A DNA stretch of 64,000 nucleotides from positions 52,518,001 through 52,582,000 of the forward strand of contig CM044320.1 in NCBI GenBank assembly GCA_024291935.2, in the 5' to 3' direction. Positions 35,110 through 47,915 of the stretch are shown piece after piece. The stretch is from Okapia johnstoni (taxonomy: Eukaryota; Chordata; Mammalia; Artiodactyla; Giraffidae). The position numbers and the translations under genes are program-made. Each line of letters begins with the position of its first letter. Position 1 is the stretch's first letter. The notes below the pieces were generated by a model, which saw nothing but the letters and a program-made list of their open reading frames with translations, was not told where the DNA came from and did no database searches.

Positions 35110-35245
35110 GATGTGGGAAATTCCCTGGCAGTCCGGTGGTTAGAATTCTGCACTTCCACCCCAGGTGGCATAGGTTCGATCCCTACGAGGGGTCAGGCAA
35201 CTAAGATCCTACAGTCTCCCAATATGAATTAAGATAAAAAAATTT
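35110..35245 (+). mobile_element. CHR-type tRNA-derived SINE
   Basis: AAATTCCCTGGCAGTCC, GTTAGAATTCTGCACTTC, GGTTCGATCCCTACG, then an A-rich tail. Confidence 0.8.
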
Positions 35246-35561
35246 CTTAAAGGCATAAATTCACAAAGACAGAAGCAAGAGAGAAAATGAAGTAGATGAG
35301 AGACGGAAGCAACGCTGTGAAAGCACCTGGAAGAGCATAGCTGAGTCAGCAGAGAGGAAAGGCGGTGTCCCACCTGTCCTCAGAGGGGCTGCCGATGACA
35401 AGCATGACCAAGAACCTCAATAGCCTCAGGAACAATCTCCCTCCCATCCCTTCTCTGAGCCCTTGCAACCAGGAGACTCCCTTCCTCCTTCTCTGCCTCT
35501 TCTCCGCTGGCCAAATTTCTTTTACTTTTCTCTCTGTTGTGGTTAAATCAAAGAAGATCTA

Positions 35562-35865
35562 CGAGATACAGACATAGAGAACAGAGTTGTGGACACAGTG
35601 AGGGAAGGAGAGGGTGGGACAAATTGAGAGAGTAGCATTAAAACATACAAATTACCATTTGTAAAATAGATAGCCAGTGGGAATTTGCTCTGTGATGCAG
35701 GGAGCTCAAATCAGGTTCTCTGTGACAGCCTAGAGGGACAGAATGGGGTGGGAGGGAGGTTCAAGACAGGGATACATATGTATACTTATGGCTGATTCGT
35801 GATGTATGGCAGAAACCAACACAATATTGTAAAGCAATTATCCTCCAATTAAAAATTTTTAACAA
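35562..35865 (+). mobile_element. Ruminant L1 3' UTR insertion, 5' truncated
   Basis: GAGGGACAGAATGGGGTGGG, GGGATACATATGTATACTTATGG and GCAATTATCCTCCAATTAAA match the ruminant L1 3' end. AAGATCTA at 35554-35561 and 35866-35873 may be the target-site duplication. Confidence 0.85.
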
Positions 35866-36279
35866 AAGATCTATGCTCAGGAAGGACATAGTCCAGGAAT
35901 GAAATGCTGAATTGAAAACATTGATAAGTGAAAGTCTGTATTCTGAACAACAGGCATCCCTTTATCCCACTCTAGCCCCTGCCCAGAATGTAGAAAACCA
36001 AGCAGGAATCTAAAAGATCCTCTTTGGAAAAATTTACCTGATGAAGAGAAGAGAACTGCAGATACTAACATTTCAGGATCCTCCAATGAAACTGCTAGCT
36101 CAGTTACACTGCAGTGAGGCCAAAAGTCCATCAGCCTGACTAAATATGATTCTCATTTTCTCAAACATGAGTGAACAGCCAAGGGTCACTAGACATGAAA
36201 TGAAAGGTAGAGACCAGGACTAACGTAAGAAAGGGACTTGGAGAATCAGATACAGGACAGAGAGCAGAAGAAAATGTCA

Positions 36280-36950
36280 ATGAAACCAAAATTAATATCC
36301 TCAGACAGAAAAAGGCAAAATAAGAACACAATGCTATTAAAATGGAACAGAAAATAAGCACTCTTAAATTAAAAAAAAATGATCATAACAACTAATCAAT
36401 AAAAGATTACTGAAATATAAAGTTAAGTATATCTTCCCCCAAATAAACCTAAATTTAAAAACATAAATGGCAGGAGGCGGGGGAAGATGAGAAAAGTAAA
36501 CACTCAATCTAATAGGCTCAATATCTGAATAACAGAAATTCCAAAAAGTGCAGAGATCATTAGAGGGAGAAAATTATCAAAGAAACAAATCTACATGAAC
36601 CGAAGAATAAACTTCACATATTGAAAGAGGCACCCTAAGGATCCAGAACAATACCCACACCAAGGTGCGCCATGCAACTTTAGAATACAGGGAACAGAGG
36701 GGAGGTCCCCAGAGTTTGCAGAGGAAAGACGTCACAAATAAAGAGCTTGGAATCAGAATGGGAACAGAACTCTCAACAGCAAAGCAGAATTCCCAGAGAC
36801 AATGAACAGTGAGTGCCTCCTACATTTTGAAGGAAAATAATTTTCAACCTAGAATTCTATGCTGAGACAATAGTGAATTAAGTATTAAAATGATGACCTT
36901 TTGTCAGGTATATAAGGTCTCTTTACTTCCTATGTAAGTGCAGGAATAAT
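36280..36950 (+). repeat. Ancient L1 (L1M type) internal fragment
   Basis: Order fits an old L1: AGAGGGAGAAAATTATCAAAG, CCCACACCAAGGTGCGCCATG, AATCAGAATGGGAACAG, TTTCAACCTAGAATTCTATG. Confidence 0.75.
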
Positions 36951-38502
36951 CTCAATCCATCACCACCTTGGTAATCATCTCAGAGGACTGAAATCATAGA
37001 ATTGTTCCTTGACCAAAGCTTAATGGAATGTACTAGCAAGCAATTAACATAGCTCTGTTTGGGGGTGTAAAACACACCAGGAGGCTGCCTGTGCCAGCTT
37101 ACCAGTATTATTTTTTTGTAGAAAATGCACATGTTGATTACTTACATTTGGAGTCTATCGTTATCATCACTTCTCTCATTGAGTCTGGCCCCATGGTCTA
37201 GTTTTGACTACATGATCAGAGACTTATGAAAGATTCCTCCCAAGTAAGACAGCAGCTTTCTTGAAACCAACATATCTCACCATGTTTCAGTGGTTCATGA
37301 TTCATAGATAGCATGTGTCCCGTGTAACTGAGAGAAGACCAGGCAGCTCCCCCTGGGTACCTGAGTCTCTCTAATGGTTATCTGTGCTTTCTTCATCCTG
37401 CCATGCTTTATTCTTTAGCAGAGGCTTCCATGTATGCAATTTGTGGAGTCTGGTGAGCTCTGAATTACCAGAACCTCCAGCATACTCTTTCTCGGGAAGA
37501 TGGAAGATGTGTTCATTTAACATGAGAGAGCAAGCCAAGACAGAGAGAAACGTGGGAGCGAGGGAACCCAACTCAGAGAGGAAGGAATTACGGGAGGATG
37601 AAGAACGGGCTCTGAAGGTGATATTTCAGCCCTGATCCAACTCAGAGAGGAAGGAGTTATAGGAGGGTGAAGAACGGGCTCTGAAGGTGGTATTTGAGCC
37701 ATGATCCAACTCAGAGAGGAAGGAATTACAGGAGGATGAAGAATGGGCTCTGAAGGTGATATTTCAGCCATGAAAGTAATTGGTCCAGTTTGAAGCATGT
37801 CTCTGAAAGAAAGAAAAAAGGAACTAAGAGACAAGCTGATGAGTTTGTCCACATGGAGAAGGACTGTATAGTTATTTGAAACCTTAGGAAAAGTAAGAGA
37901 TTCTAAAATACAGAGAATACTAAGTGAAACAAAAGTGAGGCAGGGTTTTTTTTTTCCCCTGCAGGAAAGAAGACAAGAAAGGAAATAGTACCTTATTTGA
38001 CTCAGCAGTGACTGATATTTACATAGTCATAATCTAAACACTGACTATGATTTAAGAATTATGATAGGACTCAGTTAGGAGAATGTGCAGAGAAGAAGAG
38101 TGTGTAAGGCTGATCACTCAAGAAATCATCACCTGGGCACGTAATTTAGTTAAAAGGGAGAAAGAAAAACAACCAAACAAAAACAGGTGAGAGAGTTTGA
38201 AGCAATTACATCTGAGGAGAGAAATTCAGGGAGAAGGAGAGCTACACAGAGAACTGTTCATTTTTACTCATTAAAAATATTTGACTTTTCAAACTTTGGA
38301 AAATTTGACGAAACATTTCTGAAAAGAAAATGAAATGAATCCCAGAGAGATTAGCTCAAGATCTCACAGTGCTTTATGGTGTTTGCTCTCAGTCTGTGTT
38401 TGTTAACCTTGACTCCCAGGCTAGCATATAAAAATCTCTGAGGACAGGAGTGATATCTTGTACTTTTTTAGTAGTGCTTACAGCATCTGATACATTTTTT
38501 TT
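36951..38502. other. Unique-looking intron sequence around the minisatellite
   Basis: Nothing recognised besides the minisatellite. Confidence 0.45.
37568..37774. repeat. 69-bp minisatellite, three copies
   Basis: Units begin CCAACTCAGAGAGGAAGG at 37568, 37637 and 37706, with a few substitutions between copies. 69 is a multiple of three, so a minus-strand reading at 37517-37852 shows a 23-residue repeat (EISPSEPVLHPPVIPSSLSW type). No splice or start context supports coding. Confidence 0.92.
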
Positions 38503-38605
38503 CTTTTAACTTTTTATTTTATATTGGAGTATAGCTGAAGAACAATGGTGTGATAGTTTCAGTTGCACAGCAAGCAACTCAGTCATATACCTGGTACACG
38601 TTAAT
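38503..38605 (-). mobile_element. Short ruminant L1 3' end
   Basis: Oligo-T then TTTATATTGGAGTATAGCTG and GTGATAGTTTCAGTTGCACAG: the reverse complement of an L1 3' UTR. Confidence 0.75.
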
Positions 38606-38889
38606 ATCTTTATATTTATGAAATTTCCATTAATCTGCTAAGAACTAATCAAATTCCCCGAAGCATGTTAGTTGAAAATTTTAAATAGAAATCATGCTTT
38701 ATATTTAACCCCTGATTATGAAAATGACATTCTCCCTCCTAAAACTGATACTTGTCAGTGGTTTTGCAACACAATTTAAAGCCTTCCTTAACTGAACTTA
38801 ACTGAAGCCTAGATAATTGGATTCAAAGTATAAAAGTCTGAAGTCAAAATTAACTTGAATAAAATAGGGCTGTAATTAAATAGTAAAGT

Positions 38890-39115
38890 ACTAAACTCAC
38901 AGAGTTGTTGTGAGCCTGAGCTCTGGAGCCAGGGTGCCTGGGTGCCCGGGTTTGCCTCCACCACATACTGGCTGTGTGATCTTGGGGAAATTATTAAAAC
39001 ATTATGCTTCTGTGTTCTCACTTGTAAAGTAGAAGATATGGTAATCTTCATCCAATGGATCAGTGTGAGGACTGAGTCAATGTGAATTGCTTTAAGCAGT
39101 ATTTAGAGCATTATT
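38890..39115 (+). repeat. MIR SINE fossil
   Basis: GAGCTCTGGAGCCAGGGTG, CTGGCTGTGTGATCTTGGG and AATGTGAATTGCTTTAAGCA. Confidence 0.85.
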
Positions 39116-39459
39116 GTTGTCATTTGTAGTCCCATGATCATCCCTGAATCCTTACCTGACCTGGATACCTCACTTTCCATATTCTCTTAGATCTGCTGCT
39201 AACCCCAAACCAGCTTCCCATCTGATCCTCATCTAATCCACTTAGTTTTCAGTTGAGAATAGTGCTTAGTTCTATTCCCAACTTGTCTTTACCCTCAAGG
39301 ATAACTTACATCACCTTGCATACCCAGGACTGGATTCTTCAGGAGGTAATACACCCATGAAAAAATTTCCAATGCTCCCTTATTCACTTCCAAAAAGACT
39401 TTTTCAATGAAAAAAAAGTGATGAGACTTTTTACAAACACTGAGGGATACTATATTTAA

Positions 39460-42395
39460 AATTATCTTGTGTGTACATCATGATCAACTGAGATTTATCT
39501 CAGGGATGCAAGATGATTCAGTATCTGCAAATCAATCAATGTGATACACCACATTAACAAATTGAAGAATAAAAACTACATGATTATCTTAATAGATGCA
39601 CAAAAAGCTTTTGACAAACTCAACATCCATTTATGATGAAAAAAAAATTTCAACAGCGTGAGTATAAAAGAGAACATACCTCAACAATATAATAAAGGCC
39701 ATATATGACAAACTTACAACTAACATCATGCTTTTCCTCTAAGTTCAGGAATAAGACAAGAATGCCCACTATGACCACTTTTATTTAATATAGTGTTTGA
39801 AGTCCTAGGCATAGCAATCAGACAAGAAAAAAAGGTAAATGGTATCCAAATTTTAGAGAAAGAAGTAAAACTGTCACTGTCTGAAGATGACATGACACTA
39901 TATATAGAAATCCTAAAGACACCACAAGAAAGACTATTAGAACTAATATAAATCAAGTTTGATGAAGTTTCAGAATACAAAATTAATATACAGAAATACG
40001 TTGCATCTCTATACACTAACAATGAACTATCAGAAGGAGCAAAGAATCCCATTTACAATTTCATCAAAAAGAATAAAATACCTAGGAATAGATCTAACCA
40101 AGGAGGTAAAAGAAAGACCTGTACTCAGAAAACTATAAGACATTGATGAAAAGAAACTGAAAACAACAGAAACAAATGGAGAGATAAACTGTGTTCATGA
40201 ACTGGAAGAATTAATACTGTTAAAATGACCATATTACCCAAGAAAACCTACAGATTCAATGTAATCTCTACTGAAATACCAATGGAATTTTTCACAGAAC
40301 TAGAACAAATAGGGAAACAATGGAAACAGTGAGAGATTTGGGGGTGGGAGGCTCCAAAATCACTGCAGATGGTGATTGCAGCCATGAAATTAAAAGACGC
40401 TTGCTCCTTGGAAGAAAAGCTATGACCAACCTAGACAGCATATTAAAAAGCAGAGACATTACTTTACCAACAAATGTCCATCTAGTCAAAGCTATGGTTT
40501 TTCCAGTAGTTATGTATGGATGTGAGAGTTGGACTATAAAGAAAGCTGAGCACCGAAGAATTGATGCTTTTGAACTGTGGTGTTGGAGAAGACTCTTGAG
40601 AGTCCCTTGGACTACAAGGAGATCCAACCAGTCCATCCCAAAGGAAATCAGTCCTGAATATTCATTGGAAGAACTGATGCTGAAGCTGAAACTCCAATAC
40701 TTTGGCCACCTGATGCGAAGAATTGACTCATTGGAAAAGACCCTGATGCTGGGAAAGATTGAAGGCAGGAAGAGAGGGGGACGACAGAGGATGAGATGGT
40801 TGGATAGCATCATTGATGTGATGGACATGAGTTTGAGTAGCCTCTGGGAGTTAGTGATGCACAGGGAAGCCTGGCATGCTGCAGTCCATGGGGTTGCAAA
40901 GAGTCAGACATGACTGAGTGACTGAACTGAACTGTTCTTGATAAGTAAGAACAAAGCTTGAAATATGCTCCCTGATTTCAAATCCTACTACAAAGCTATA
41001 TCAATCAAAACAGAATGGTACTGGCACAAAAACAGACACATAGATCAATGGAACAGAATAGAGAGCCAGAAATAAATCCACACCTATATAGTTAATTAAT
41101 CTACAACAGAAGGCAAGTAGATACAATGGGAAAAAGACTACTTCTTCAATAAATGGTGTTCAGAAAACTGGACAACTACATGCAAAAGAATTAAACTGGA
41201 CTACTCTCACACTATATATAAAAATAAACTCAAATAGATTAAAAACTTAAATGTAAGACCTGAAACCATAAAACTTCTAGAAGAAAACATAGGTAATATG
41301 TTCTTTGATTTTGGCCTTAGCAATATTTTTTTGAATCTGTCTCCTCAGGCAGGGGATACAAATGCAAAAACAAACAAATGGGATTACATCAAACTAAAAA
41401 GCCTCTGCACAATGAAGGAAACTGTAAACAAAATGAAAAGACAACCTACTGAGTAAGAGAAGATAATGGCAAATGATATGTCTGTAAGACATTAGTATTC
41501 AAACTATACAAAGAACTCAGGCAACTCAACCGCAATAAAAGCAACAAGTTAGCAACCTGGTTAAAAACTGGACAGAGGATCTCAGACATTTCTCCAAAGA
41601 AGACACACTGATGGTCAACAGGCACATGAAAAAATGCTCAGCATCAAAAATTATTAGGGAAATGCAAATCAAAACCACAGAGAGATATCACCTCACACCT
41701 AAAAGGGCAGCTATTATAAAAAAGACAACAAATAACAAGTGTTGATGAAGATGCGGAGAAAAGGGAACTCTGAAGCACTGCTGGTAGAAATGTAAACTGG
41801 TACAGCCACTATAGAAAAAAAAGTTTTTTAATTAAAGATAGATCTACCATAGGATCCAAAAATCCCACCTCTGGAAAAAACACTAATTCAAAATTAAATA
41901 TATATATGCCAATGAAAATTATATATTTCTCAGCCATAAAAATACTGAGATTGCCATTTGAGACAACATGGATAGACCTAGAGGGTATTATGCTAAGTGA
42001 AATAAGTCAGATGGAGAAAGACAAATATCACAAGATTTCAATTATATGCGGAGTTTAAAAAACATGATGAAACATAACAAAACAGAAACAGATTCATAGA
42101 TACAGAGAATAAACTTTTGGTCATCAGAGGGGAGAGCGGTTGGAGGATGAGTGAAATAGTTGAGGGAGATTAACAGCTACAAACTTTCAGTTACAAAATA
42201 AATAAGTCACAGGGATATAATATAAAATATAGGAAATATAGTCAATCATATTGTAACAACTTTGTGTGGTGACAGATGGTAACTAGACTTTTCATGGTGA
42301 TTATTTTGTGATGTATAAAAATATGAAATCATTATGCCGAAACTAATATAATATTAGAAATCAATTATACTTCACGTTTTAAAAAAATTGTCTTG
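39460..42395 (+). mobile_element. L1, RT domain to 3' end, sense, decayed, split by BovB
   Basis: L1 ORF2 wording runs from the RT domain ([16 protein letters not shown] at 39590, the GIRQECPL-like block at 39750) through WYWHKN and WNRIE (41010-41070) to the C-terminus (MRYHLTP-like at 41680) and a 3' UTR ending near 42395. Many stops. 40306-40935 is a BovB insertion. Confidence 0.88.
40306..40935 (+). mobile_element. BovB 3' third, inserted in L1
   Basis: A 197-codon reading (40320-40913) covers [35 protein letters not shown] and [15 protein letters not shown], i.e. the region after the RT catalytic box. It keeps CGA at a site where two other copies have TGA. No RT core, so inactive. Confidence 0.92.
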
Positions 42396-42599
42396 TCCTT
42401 ACAGCCCAGGAACAGTGAAAGAAGAATCTACTTTCTACTTCCATTAGATCGAGCTGATTTGTAATTTCCTCATCTTGATATTTTAATCACCCAACAAAAT
42501 GCTTGGCACACAGTATGCACTCAATAAATGCTTTATTAATTCGTTAGTAAGCAGTTAGTTATATGCATTTTATATAGAAATTAATATTTAAAATGAAAA

Positions 42600-42735
42600 G
42601 ACCTAGGTTTGCATTCTTATTTTTTGTCACTAATGAGTTGTGACATTGGTCAGTTTACCCCTATGGAACTTTGTTTCTCATCTGTAAAATGAGAATGTCA
42701 CTTAGGTATTCTAGTTTCCTTTCAGTTCTGACATT
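42600..42735 (+). repeat. MIR-like fossil
   Basis: CCTAGGTTTGCATTCTTA, TTGGTCAGTTTACCCC and TCATCTGTAAAATGAGAATG. Confidence 0.5.
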
Positions 42736-42864
42736 TGACCTGGGTGGGACCAAAAGAAATCAGAGTTTACCAGTGGAGCCCACTATATGAATTGGCAATA
42801 GAATATTTCTTGGAGAGTCATCATTAGAGTGTAAGTGCATTGGTAGCACCAGTCTAGACGAGTG

Positions 42865-43020
42865 TTTCACAAACTTGAAAGTGCATACATTTTAGAATGT
42901 GCAACTAAAATGCATACTCTGATTCAGTAAGTCTAAAGTGAGATTTGAGATTCTGTATTTCTAATGAGCTTCCAGGGGTGCTGGTGGTATTGGTTCCTGA
43001 CCACACTTTGCAAGGGCCAG
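42865..43020 (+). repeat. MER20-like hAT DNA transposon fossil
   Basis: TGTTTCACAAACTTGAAAGTG at the left, TCTGATTCAGTAAGTCTAAAG in the middle, GACCACACTTTGCAAG at the right. Confidence 0.7.
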
Positions 43021-44644
43021 GGACTATCAGATGCCAGTTCCTGCCTCACTTATCCAGCTTTTGTCTTCCCCAGTTCCCAGAAGCTGGAGGTAACCTTGGG
43101 CCCCATCTGCAGGACCAACTCTCGTTAATCACTTAGCCAACAAGTCCCAGAATCTAGAAGACCTCAGGGGAGGTCCTAGGCATCTGTATCATCTTAGATA
43201 TAGCACTCCTAACATCCAAGTTAATAACATTGAGCTCCCGCTTTTATTAAGACTTGTTAGTTTTCCCAGGAATCCTAACTCATCCTTTACTATCCAGCTA
43301 GGCCTCAGCCTGTCTTGAATGCATAGCCTGTTTGTTTAGGACCCTGAAATAGTGTCTTGCTCTTGTTAGGGGTATAAAAACCTCCAGAAAAGAGCACTAG
43401 CTCTGTATTTCTTGTTCCCATACTTGTTGGGCTTCTGAATAAACTTATCTCCAAGAACTATTTTAGCTCTGTACAAATCTGTGTTTTCACTTGCCAGATG
43501 GAGTCTGGCAAGCTTTGCCTGATCAGACTTCTTTAACTTGATCATGCTTGTCTGCCTACCACTTCTGTGGCCTCTGAAGAACATGCCTTGGGCTGTGCAG
43601 CTGCCTTCAACACAACAGCCCCTGCAGTAGTTTGCATCCCACCAACTTAGGTCTCACAGGCCAAAGGAAGGGCCAGCTACTGACGCTTTATTGCCCCCTC
43701 CCCTTCCCTGTTAGCTCTGGGTTGCATTCCTTGAGGCTGATCAAGTTATAAACATAATTCCAGTCTCATTCTGAACCTCAAATAGGCTGACTTGTGATCT
43801 AAAGCATCCTACTGGTTACCCTGGATGCTAAAAATAGCAAGAATATGAGGTGTGTTAAAGCTAAAGGCCCTAAAGTCTAATTTGGAGACAAATTTGGACC
43901 ATCAAACCTTTGGTCATGGTTATATCTCCTTAAGGCTAAGCTGTAGTCTGCTGTCTAAATCAGCCATTCTTCACAACTCTTTTTAATGCCAGTGTCTGGG
44001 AGGTTCATTAGAATGATAGGCTCTGGCAGTCTCTTCAGTAATTGTCCTTAGGAGACACTGAAATGGTTCAAAAGATGTTTTGCTTGTAAAGAAGTTTCAA
44101 TGAATAACATGTATGGTTCTATTATATTCTACTAAAGGTAATTCTGTTAAATAAGATAGTATAATTTATAACCCCTATACTTAAGAATTTAGAGTTTTCC
44201 AAGTTATCAATTTAAAGTATCATGGCATGGAAATATTTGGCACTCTGAATTATCTAAAAATTTTATCTCCAAATCCTCAGTCCCCAGACTTCTACTTTTA
44301 TGTCACTGGCACTTCAGTTCCTACTGGCATTTCTGATTCAGTGTAGTAAATAAACCGAAGTGGATTGAGTAGATGAATTAAGTTATGGTAACTTACATTG
44401 CTATTCAATGACCCTTTGAGTCCCTGGAAACCTTAAAGCCCTTAGTCAGATATTAATTTTCATTACCACCCTGCCTAGAGTCTGGAAGTGCCTGAAACCA
44501 GGATTGTCATCTGAGGATTCAGTGTAACACCATGCCTAGGAGGGCAGACTTAGAGACAGATTCTCCAATTCTGACTCCTTGCCAACTAGTCTTCCTCCAT
44601 CCTGTGTCTCAGTTTCTTCTATTGTAAAATGCAGCTAATGACAA
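43021..44644. other. Unique-looking intron sequence
   Basis: No repeat or exon recognised. Confidence 0.45.
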
Positions 44645-45185
44645 TTCTCAGCCTTTTGGATCCAGGGTTTCTGCATCCATGGATCGAAAAACTTGCAAAT
44701 GAAAAATATTTTTAAAAATTTCAAAAACCAAAATTTGAATTTGCCATGTTCCAGCAACTACCTACATAACATTTACATCATATTAGGTTTTATAAGTAAT
44801 GGGGAGATAATTTAAAGTATACAGAAGGGTGTGCAGAGTGTATGTGCAAATGCTATGCCATTTTATGGGGCTTCCCAGATGTCACTAGTGGTAAAGAACG
44901 TGCTTGCCAAGGCAGAAGACATAAGAAGTACGGGTTCGATCCCTGGGTTGGGAAGATCTCCTGGAAAAGGGCATGGCAATCCACTTCAGTTTTCTTGTCT
45001 GCAGAATCCCAGGGACAGAGGAGCCTGGTGGGGTACAGTCCATAGCGTCTCAAAGAATCAGACATGACTGAAGCTACTTAGCACACATGCCTGCCATTTT
45101 GTATAAGGGACTGGGCATCTCTGGATTTTGGTGGATATCTGAGGGGCTTCTGAACCAATCCCCTGTGGATACTGAGGGACAACTC
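44645..45185 (-). mobile_element. Tigger/MER2-like DNA transposon fossil, split by Bov-tA
   Basis: Plus-strand phrases TTTGGATCCAGGGTTTCTGC, CATCCATGGATCGAAAAAC, TTTGGTGGATATCTGAGG and CCTGTGGATACTGAGGGAC belong to TcMar-Tigger-type elements. Confidence 0.7.
44867..45091 (+). mobile_element. Bov-tA SINE with 11-bp target-site duplication
   Basis: Complete sense Bov-tA. TGCCATTTTAT at 44856-44866 and TGCCATTTTGT at 45092-45102. Confidence 0.92.
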
Positions 45186-45333
45186 TACCTATCCCTTAGG
45201 GTTGTTGTGAAGTTAATGTAGTAGAATACCTGTATCATCTCTTGGGGTTTCATGAGCTTCACCTAGTTTTTCCAATGTTAAACTCTACACTGAAGGTCCA
45301 AGATAATGAATAGATGAATGCTCACATGTAATA

Positions 45334-45601
45334 CGGAGAAGGCAATGGCAACCCACTCCAGTAATCTTGCCTGGAAAATCCCATAGATGGAGGAGCCTGG
45401 TAGGCTGCAGTCCATGGGGTCGCTAAGGGTCGGACACTGAGCGACTTCACTTTCACTTTTCACTTTCATGCATTGGAGAAGGAAATGGCAACCCAATCCA
45501 GTTTCTTGCCTGGAGAATCCCAGAGACAGGGGGAGCCTGGGGGCTGCTGCCTATGGGGTCGCACAGAGTCGGACGTGACTGAAGCAACTTAGCAGCAGCA
45601 G
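45334..45601 (+). mobile_element. Bov-A2 dimer SINE with target-site duplication
   Basis: Two Bov-A units joined by TTCACTTTTCACTTTCATGC, tail of CAG units. CACATGTAATA at 45323-45333 and CACATATAATA at 45602-45612. Confidence 0.93.
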
Positions 45602-45612
45602 CACATATAATA

Positions 45613-47512
45613 TTTAAATCATCAAACAAATTTCAGTGTTATCTTCTGAAAAAATAGACTCAGGTTTGAGAACATCTAGCTCTCCTAAATCAGCATTTCC
45701 TGACTGTGTAGCTGAGATTTATGGCAGCCACTGCGTCTTTTCTCATGACCCAATACATACATACTTATTGTCAAAGGTTGGAAAAAAATGTCCCTGAACT
45801 AAGATAGGAAAACTGTGTGTTCTGTGTCTTTGCTTGTGGTTTATGAAAATCACTCAAGCAACCTGTTTAAATTAGAATTTGTTAGTTGGTGCTCCACTTC
45901 TAATCTCTGTCTGACACCAGTTCATGGTTCCATGCTAATTGTCAGACGTGATTGTTGATGCGTGAAACCTTGTTATTCTAATTATCAGCCACAGATGCAG
46001 TCTTAGCATTAACTCCCCCAGATCATCCTGCCCTAGACTGATAGGGATGTGATATTTCTACAGCCTTGTGAAATGAACTTTATGCTTTGTTCCTCATTTT
46101 TTAAAACTAACTGTTGGGGTAAACAATCTGTTTTCCAACCATGTCATCCTTCTGTTTCCAAACCCTTTCTGAATGGATATCCTCTTTTATCACTCTGTTC
46201 GTTCTCTTGTCAGCCAGTAAACAAATTCTTCAGAATGCTGAACATCGATCTAGAAATGCTCTTTTTAACAGAATCTATCCTGAAACAAATGTTTCAGAAA
46301 ACAACACTTCCACTTACTGTATGTGGTGCATTCTGATATTGCCTTCTTATATTTAATTTCTTTAAAAAAAATACTACTCGTGACCCACTATATTGATTCC
46401 ATGACCCATGAGGATTCTTGGGACAGTGATTTGAAAACTACTGCACTAAATTCCCCCAAAAGAGACCACAGATTTTGTATTTTAAAATGCATATGGAATA
46501 TCTGGCAAGGATTGAACATGGAAAGGGTAGGAAGGTGAGTACTTCCAAAATATGAGAAACAGCTTTAAATGTTTCTGGGAAGTGAGGTGTTAAAGTTTCT
46601 CTTTTTTGTATGGGTAGGAGGGATATATAACAGACCCAGAGTTAGCCCCAGGTTGCCAGCCTAGAGAAGCAGAATGGAGGGGCTGTTGGGAGCAGCTGTG
46701 CTTGAGAGTAAAGAAAGGGTGGGCTCTGGAGGTTTTACCATCTGACACAGGTCACATGAGTCAAGGAGCAGCAGAAGCTATCAGAGGCACCACTAGAGGG
46801 GAAAGCACTCAAGAGCTGGGAAGTGCAGGAGCAGTCCATTGCAGGAGGCAAAAAAAAAAAAAAAAAAGATAAAAAGTGCTGAACAGGGCAAAACTATATA
46901 GGAAATGTCTCATGGGAAAGAGCCTGAGGCCCTTCCTAGAGACAGCAGAAATCAAAGGAATGCTATAGTGGAAGGTCCCTCTGCAAAAGGTGATAGTGAC
47001 CAACTGTCCCATTTTTCAAAGCTTGATCCCTCTTCAAGACTCTCCCAGAATTGGAATCACTGTTCCATCTCTAAAGAGTTCAGGCACTGATACTGAACTG
47101 CTCCCAAATACTTGTCAGCTCTCCTTCTGCTCCCCAGTTAGCCCTACTGCAAACACCTATACACATGTAAGAACATAGACATGGATAAAGATACAGAATT
47201 AAAGATAATAAACATTAAAATGAGTTATGCTTGTTATACAAATTTTTAAACAGCATTCAGAGAGGAATTAAGTTTTTTCTCCTGTTTGCTATGCACTTCA
47301 GTTTTGCTGGTTACTCAGATTTTACTCTCTTTTCTGCACAACATTGGCACCTGAAGTATCTCTAGGGAAATATTGCTGGTAAACTTGAAAAGGTGCTTTA
47401 AAAATGGTACTTACCAAGTGTATTACATGTGTATTTGAAGTTATTAAACTTTAAAATAGTGTAATAATGTTAAAGTCACATAATAATAAATAACAACTAC
47501 TATTTAGGTTAT
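45613..47512. other. Intron sequence with an A tract
   Basis: 46850-46867 is a pure A run. Short readings at 46049-46538 have no exon signals. Otherwise unassigned. Confidence 0.45.
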
Positions 47513-47525
47513 GTTTACACAATTA

Positions 47526-47740
47526 GGGCTTTCCTGGCAGCTCAGACAGTAGAGAACTCGCCTGCCAATGAAAGAGATATAAGAGACCCAGGTTCGATCC
47601 CTGGGTCAGGAAGACCCCCTGGAGAAGGGAATGGCAACCCACTCCAGTATTCTCGCCGGGAGAATTCCATGGACAGAGGAGCCTGGCGGTCTACAGTCAA
47701 TGGGATAGCAAAGAGTTAGACACAACTGAATGACTAACAC
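47526..47740 (+). mobile_element. Bov-tA SINE with 13-bp target-site duplication
   Basis: Complete sense Bov-tA. GTTTACACAATTA at 47513-47525 and 47741-47753, exact. Confidence 0.94.
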
Positions 47741-47753
47741 GTTTACACAATTA

Positions 47754-47915
47754 TCTCTGGGGTACTCATGATACAGAAAACTTCACTCATCTACCAAAGG
47801 TCACAAAATTACTAAGTATAATAACAGAACTGGGATTCAAAACAGGAGTTTGATTTGCCCCATTCTGAGGGCTCTAGAGCCTGTGTTCTTAACCACTACA
47901 CTAACGAAAGCAAAA
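47754..47915 (-). repeat. MIR fossil
   Basis: ACCAAAGGTCACAAAATTAC, GAACTGGGATTCAAAACAGG and GTGTTCTTAACCACTACAC. Confidence 0.7.
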
